The position numbers and the translations under genes were made by a program. A stretch of DNA of 64,000 nt, taken from NCBI GenBank assembly GCA_964423745.1, contig CAYRGG010000002.1, positions 91,116-155,115 of the forward strand, in the 5' to 3' direction. Origin of the DNA: CAYRGG01 sp964423745. Its GTDB lineage: Bacteria; Pseudomonadota; Gammaproteobacteria; Competibacterales; Competibacteraceae. Under the pieces are notes generated by a model. The model worked only from the letters and a program-made list of their open reading frames with translations. It ran no database searches and was not told the origin of the DNA. Below, one piece after another: positions 61,433 to 64,000 of the stretch (within the stretch, counting starts at the first letter, position 1; the number at the start of each line of letters is the position of its first letter).

Positions 61433-63922
61433 ATGCAAAAAAAGCCCCTTGTATTAGTAGTCGATGACGACGCCGGGGAGCGGCTGTTGATCCGCGAAGC
61501 ACTGTTGGCCGATGGTTTAGTGGTCTGCGAGGCGGGGAACGGGCAGGAGGCTTTGGAAAAAGTAGTGATGCAATGGCCCGATATCGTATTAATGGATATC
61601 ATTATGCCAAAGATGGACGGCTTTGCCACATGCGCCGCCTTGCGAGCCATGCCAGGCGGTGAACATATGCCTATTATGATAGTGACTGGGCTTAACGACA
61701 CCGCTTCAGTGGAACAGGCTTACCATTACGGCGCCACGGATTTCGTGACCAAACCCCTTAACTGGCGTATGCTGCAGCATCGGGTTCGCTATGTGCTACG
61801 CAGTAGCCAATTACTGCAACGGCTACATGACAGCGAGGCTAATGAACGAGCGCTAGTGAACGCGGTGCCCGATACCATTATACGTTTCCACCGGGACGGG
61901 ACAGTCATCGATTTTAAAGCGGGCAATACCTGTCAGCCACCGGCTGTGGGTGAAAATGGTTTCCACCGCTTGCCCAAATCAATTCGAGATAAATTCTTGT
62001 CAGCGGTGGAACAGGCGCTACAGTATAAGACAGTTCAGTTATTCGATTGCGAAGTGGCGGCAAAGGATAAGCTCACCCAATATGAAGTTCGTATTGTGGC
62101 TATTGCCGAAGAACAGGCGGTGGCCATCATCCGCGATATTACAGAGCGCAAGCAAACGGAAGAAAAACTGCACATGATGTCCCATGCCCTAGAGCAAAGT
62201 CCGGTATCGGTGGTGATTACCGACATGCTGGGTCATGTGAAATACGTCAATCCACACTTTACTCAAGTAACCGGTTATCGTCCCGAAGATGTGCTGGGCA
62301 AACCTTCCTCCCTGCTCAACCCAAACAGCTTATCCACCGATGATACCCCCGGTGTTTGGCAAACTATTGAGCAGGGCAACGTATGGCGGGGGGAATATTC
62401 CAATCTTCGCAAAAACGGTGAGCCCTTTTGGGAGTCTGCGCAGATTTCGGCAATTCGCGATGCCCAAGGGTCGGTGACTCACTTTATTGGACTTAAAGAA
62501 GATATTACATCCCATAAACTGGCTCAGGATCGGATTCGATTCCTCGCCTATCATGACCGTCTCACCCACTTGCCTAATCGAGTTTTTTTCCAGGACCATC
62601 TCCAGCAAACCCTCGAACTAACCCAGTCTGACCCCTTTTCTGTCGCCGTTTTTTTGTTGGATTTAGATCGTTTTAAGCGTATTAACGATTTTTTTGGACA
62701 TCGGGTTGGAGATCTGGTGCTGCAACGTATCTCAGAACGGCTTAAAACCTGTCTGCGTCAAGGTGTGAGAATCAATAGCGTTGACGCCCATGCAGCCGGT
62801 CAGGATATGTTGGCGCGTCTAGAGGGAGACGAATTTGCCTTGCTATTAGCCAAAATCAACGGGTCGGAGAATGCTGATCAGGTGGGCAAAAGGATCCTGG
62901 ATGTGTTAAGCGCACCTTTTGAAGTGGAAGATGTGGAAGTCTTCGTCACGGTAAGCATGGGTATTGCCGTATATCCCCATGATGGAGGAAATGCAGAGAC
63001 CCTACTCAAACGGGCCAACACGGCCTTAGATCATGCTAAACAACAAGGTCGTAATACTTATCGCTTTTATTATCCCTGGATGGATGCTGCATCCGTCCAG
63101 CGTTTGTCCCTAGAGAATCAGCTACGCCGCGCCTTGCAGCGAGAAGAATTTAGTCTAGATTATCAGCCCTTGGTGGAGCTTGCTAAGGGGCGAATCGTGG
63201 GAGCTGAGGCATTGCTTCGCTGGCACAATCCGCGTCTAGGCAGGGTGGCGCCAGGGGATTTTATTCCTTTAGCAGAAGACTTTGGTTTAATCAGCGGTAT
63301 AGGTGAATGGGTTTTGTATTCAGCGTGTGCCCAGAACCGTGCCTGGCGTAACATGGGCCTGCCTGATATTATTGTGTCGGTTAACCTCTCCAAACACCAG
63401 TTGCGTAATCGCACCATTGCCCAAACCATCAAGCATGTCTTGGAGATGACAGGGTTAGAGTCAGGCGGTTTAGAACTGGAATTGACCGAGAGTATGGTGA
63501 TGCGAGACCCCGATATCGCGGCCAGTATGTTAGGTAGTATCCGGGACTTGGGGGTGCGCATTGCTATGGACGATTTTGGTACGGGCTATTCGTGTTTAAG
63601 CTATCTAATGCAATTACCCTTAGATACCTTAAAAATCGATAAATCGTTTCTTGAAAATCTCTCCGAAAACACCCGTAAGGCGGCTATTGTGCGCACTATT
63701 ATAGCGCTGGCGCGTCACCTCAAATTACAAGTAATTGCGGAAGGTGTTGAACGACAACAGCAAATGCGCTTCCTGGGTGAGGAAGGTTGCGATCTGGTGC
63801 AAGGTTACTTCACCGGCCCACCGGTAAGTCCTGAGCAATTTAGTCGGCTCCTGGCAAGGGTGGATGCCGATGGGACAAATTTCCAAAAGACAAAACAAGT
63901 TCCAATGGGTATAAGGCTTTAG
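61433..63922 (+). CDS. REC-PAS-GGDEF-EAL c-di-GMP signalling protein
   Basis: An 829-residue protein from the ATG at 61433 (a frame from 61391 would overlap purB). Domains: receiver (about 5-120; VVDDDAGERLL, phospho-Asp in IVLMDIIMPKMDG, VTKPLNW), a poorly conserved PAS-like stretch and a clear PAS (HALEQSPVSVVITDMLGHVKYVN, about 258-370), GGDEF (about 380-545; site reads EGDEF in ARLEGDEFALLL) and EAL (about 560-815; GAEALLRW, LELTESMVM, MDDFGTGYSCLSYL, AEGVE). The EAL motifs look intact; the GGDEF first Gly is Glu, which may lower cyclase activity. So a PDE or bifunctional role. Confidence 0.93.
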   Translation: MQKKPLVLVVDDDAGERLLIREALLADGLVVCEAGNGQEALEKVVMQWPDIVLMDIIMPKMDGFATCAALRAMPGGEHMPIMIVTGLNDTASVEQAYHYGATDFVTKPLNWRMLQHRVRYVLRSSQLLQRLHDSEANERALVNAVPDTIIRFHRDGTVIDFKAGNTCQPPAVGENGFHRLPKSIRDKFLSAVEQALQYKTVQLFDCEVAAKDKLTQYEVRIVAIAEEQAVAIIRDITERKQTEEKLHMMSHALEQSPVSVVITDMLGHVKYVNPHFTQVTGYRPEDVLGKPSSLLNPNSLSTDDTPGVWQTIEQGNVWRGEYSNLRKNGEPFWESAQISAIRDAQGSVTHFIGLKEDITSHKLAQDRIRFLAYHDRLTHLPNRVFFQDHLQQTLELTQSDPFSVAVFLLDLDRFKRINDFFGHRVGDLVLQRISERLKTCLRQGVRINSVDAHAAGQDMLARLEGDEFALLLAKINGSENADQVGKRILDVLSAPFEVEDVEVFVTVSMGIAVYPHDGGNAETLLKRANTALDHAKQQGRNTYRFYYPWMDAASVQRLSLENQLRRALQREEFSLDYQPLVELAKGRIVGAEALLRWHNPRLGRVAPGDFIPLAEDFGLISGIGEWVLYSACAQNRAWRNMGLPDIIVSVNLSKHQLRNRTIAQTIKHVLEMTGLESGGLELELTESMVMRDPDIAASMLGSIRDLGVRIAMDDFGTGYSCLSYLMQLPLDTLKIDKSFLENLSENTRKAAIVRTIIALARHLKLQVIAEGVERQQQMRFLGEEGCDLVQGYFTGPPVSPEQFSRLLARVDADGTNFQKTKQVPMGIRL

Positions 63923-64000
63923 TCTCTATCGCTGCTGGTAGTAGGGGCAGACTCAGGCACTGGCCTAGATTCAGGCGCGGGGGTGGTGGAGGCCAACCAA
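63919..64000 (-). CDS. Proline/serine-rich protein, C-terminal fragment
   Basis: The minus strand carries an open frame into the right edge that ends ASTTPAPESRPVPESAPTTS then SDRD and a TAA at 63921-63919. The near-repeat PAPESRPVPESAP suggests a low-complexity linker tail. Its stop overlaps the EAL protein stop by three bases. Too short for a family call. Confidence 0.4.
   Translation of the reverse strand, partial: WLASTTPAPESRPVPESAPTTSSDRD

Noticed and set aside
1..64000. tRNA or rRNA genes
   Set aside because: I looked through the intergenic gaps for T-arm motifs and rRNA-like stretches and found none that fold convincingly.

Overview
The window looks like a chromosomal segment of a moderate-GC gammaproteobacterium. 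AcnB, PepN, an AcpH-type ACP phosphodiesterase, a MucD/DegP-type protease, SulP, a DUF2780 protein and a phasin fit that class. The scatter of DUF433, DUF5615, PIN, Uma2 and DUF29 genes is typical of environmental lineages such as sulfur oxidisers. That finer placement is inference. I see no rRNA, tRNA, CRISPR array, prophage or complete insertion sequence.

Layout. 1-0.5 kb: a partial DUF433 gene and a decayed GNAT acetyltransferase. 0.5-10.2 kb: an assimilatory nitrate/nitrite operon on the minus strand (transporter, nirB, nirD, a NirB-like flavoprotein, nasA, cobA). It is preceded by a sigma54-like promoter and a leader holding two hexaloop hairpins and an intrinsic terminator, as expected for a NasT (ANTAR) antitermination target. 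10.3-18.7 kb: an accessory stretch with DUF433/DUF5615 and Phd/PIN modules, a Tat-signal SDR, a MITE-like element, a dispersed repeat pair, an alpha/beta hydrolase, an exported phosphohydrolase, a LysR regulator and a Uma2 protein. 18.8-20.9 kb: nasT-nasS, the nitrate-responsive regulator pair, with its own sigma54-like promoter. 20.9-29 kb: chrA, a TPMT-like methyltransferase with an MFS carrier, phasin, pepN, acpH and a gamma carbonic anhydrase.

29-36.4 kb: a DUF433 remnant, a frameshifted DUF29 gene, then a linked minus-strand set: a CHASE2 class III nucleotide cyclase, a FecR-TPR-beta-barrel fusion and a small exported Cys-containing protein. Two perfect CRP-type dyads lie upstream of the fusion gene. 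This is the strongest candidate for an undescribed signalling-to-envelope system. 36.4-49 kb: DUF99, msrB-msrA, an aldehyde dehydrogenase, a pseudogene with an in-frame stop, DUF455, DUF952, BLUF, acnB, sulP, DUF2780 and a DegP-like protease.

49.4-54.8 kb: glycogen/alpha-glucan metabolism (GH57, GH13, glgB). 54.9-59.8 kb: a complete liv-type branched-chain amino acid ABC operon with a terminator-like hairpin after the binding-protein gene. 60-64 kb: purB, a REC-PAS-GGDEF-EAL protein and the C-terminus of a proline-rich protein at the edge.

Several dispersed repeats cross these blocks. One is a roughly 107-bp family with imperfect terminal inverted repeats and a GGCCTGGATGGCC-like core (three copies). 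Others are a GTAGCCCGGAT-type palindromic repeat (two copies) and a short GTGGGCAAC-type repeat (two copies).
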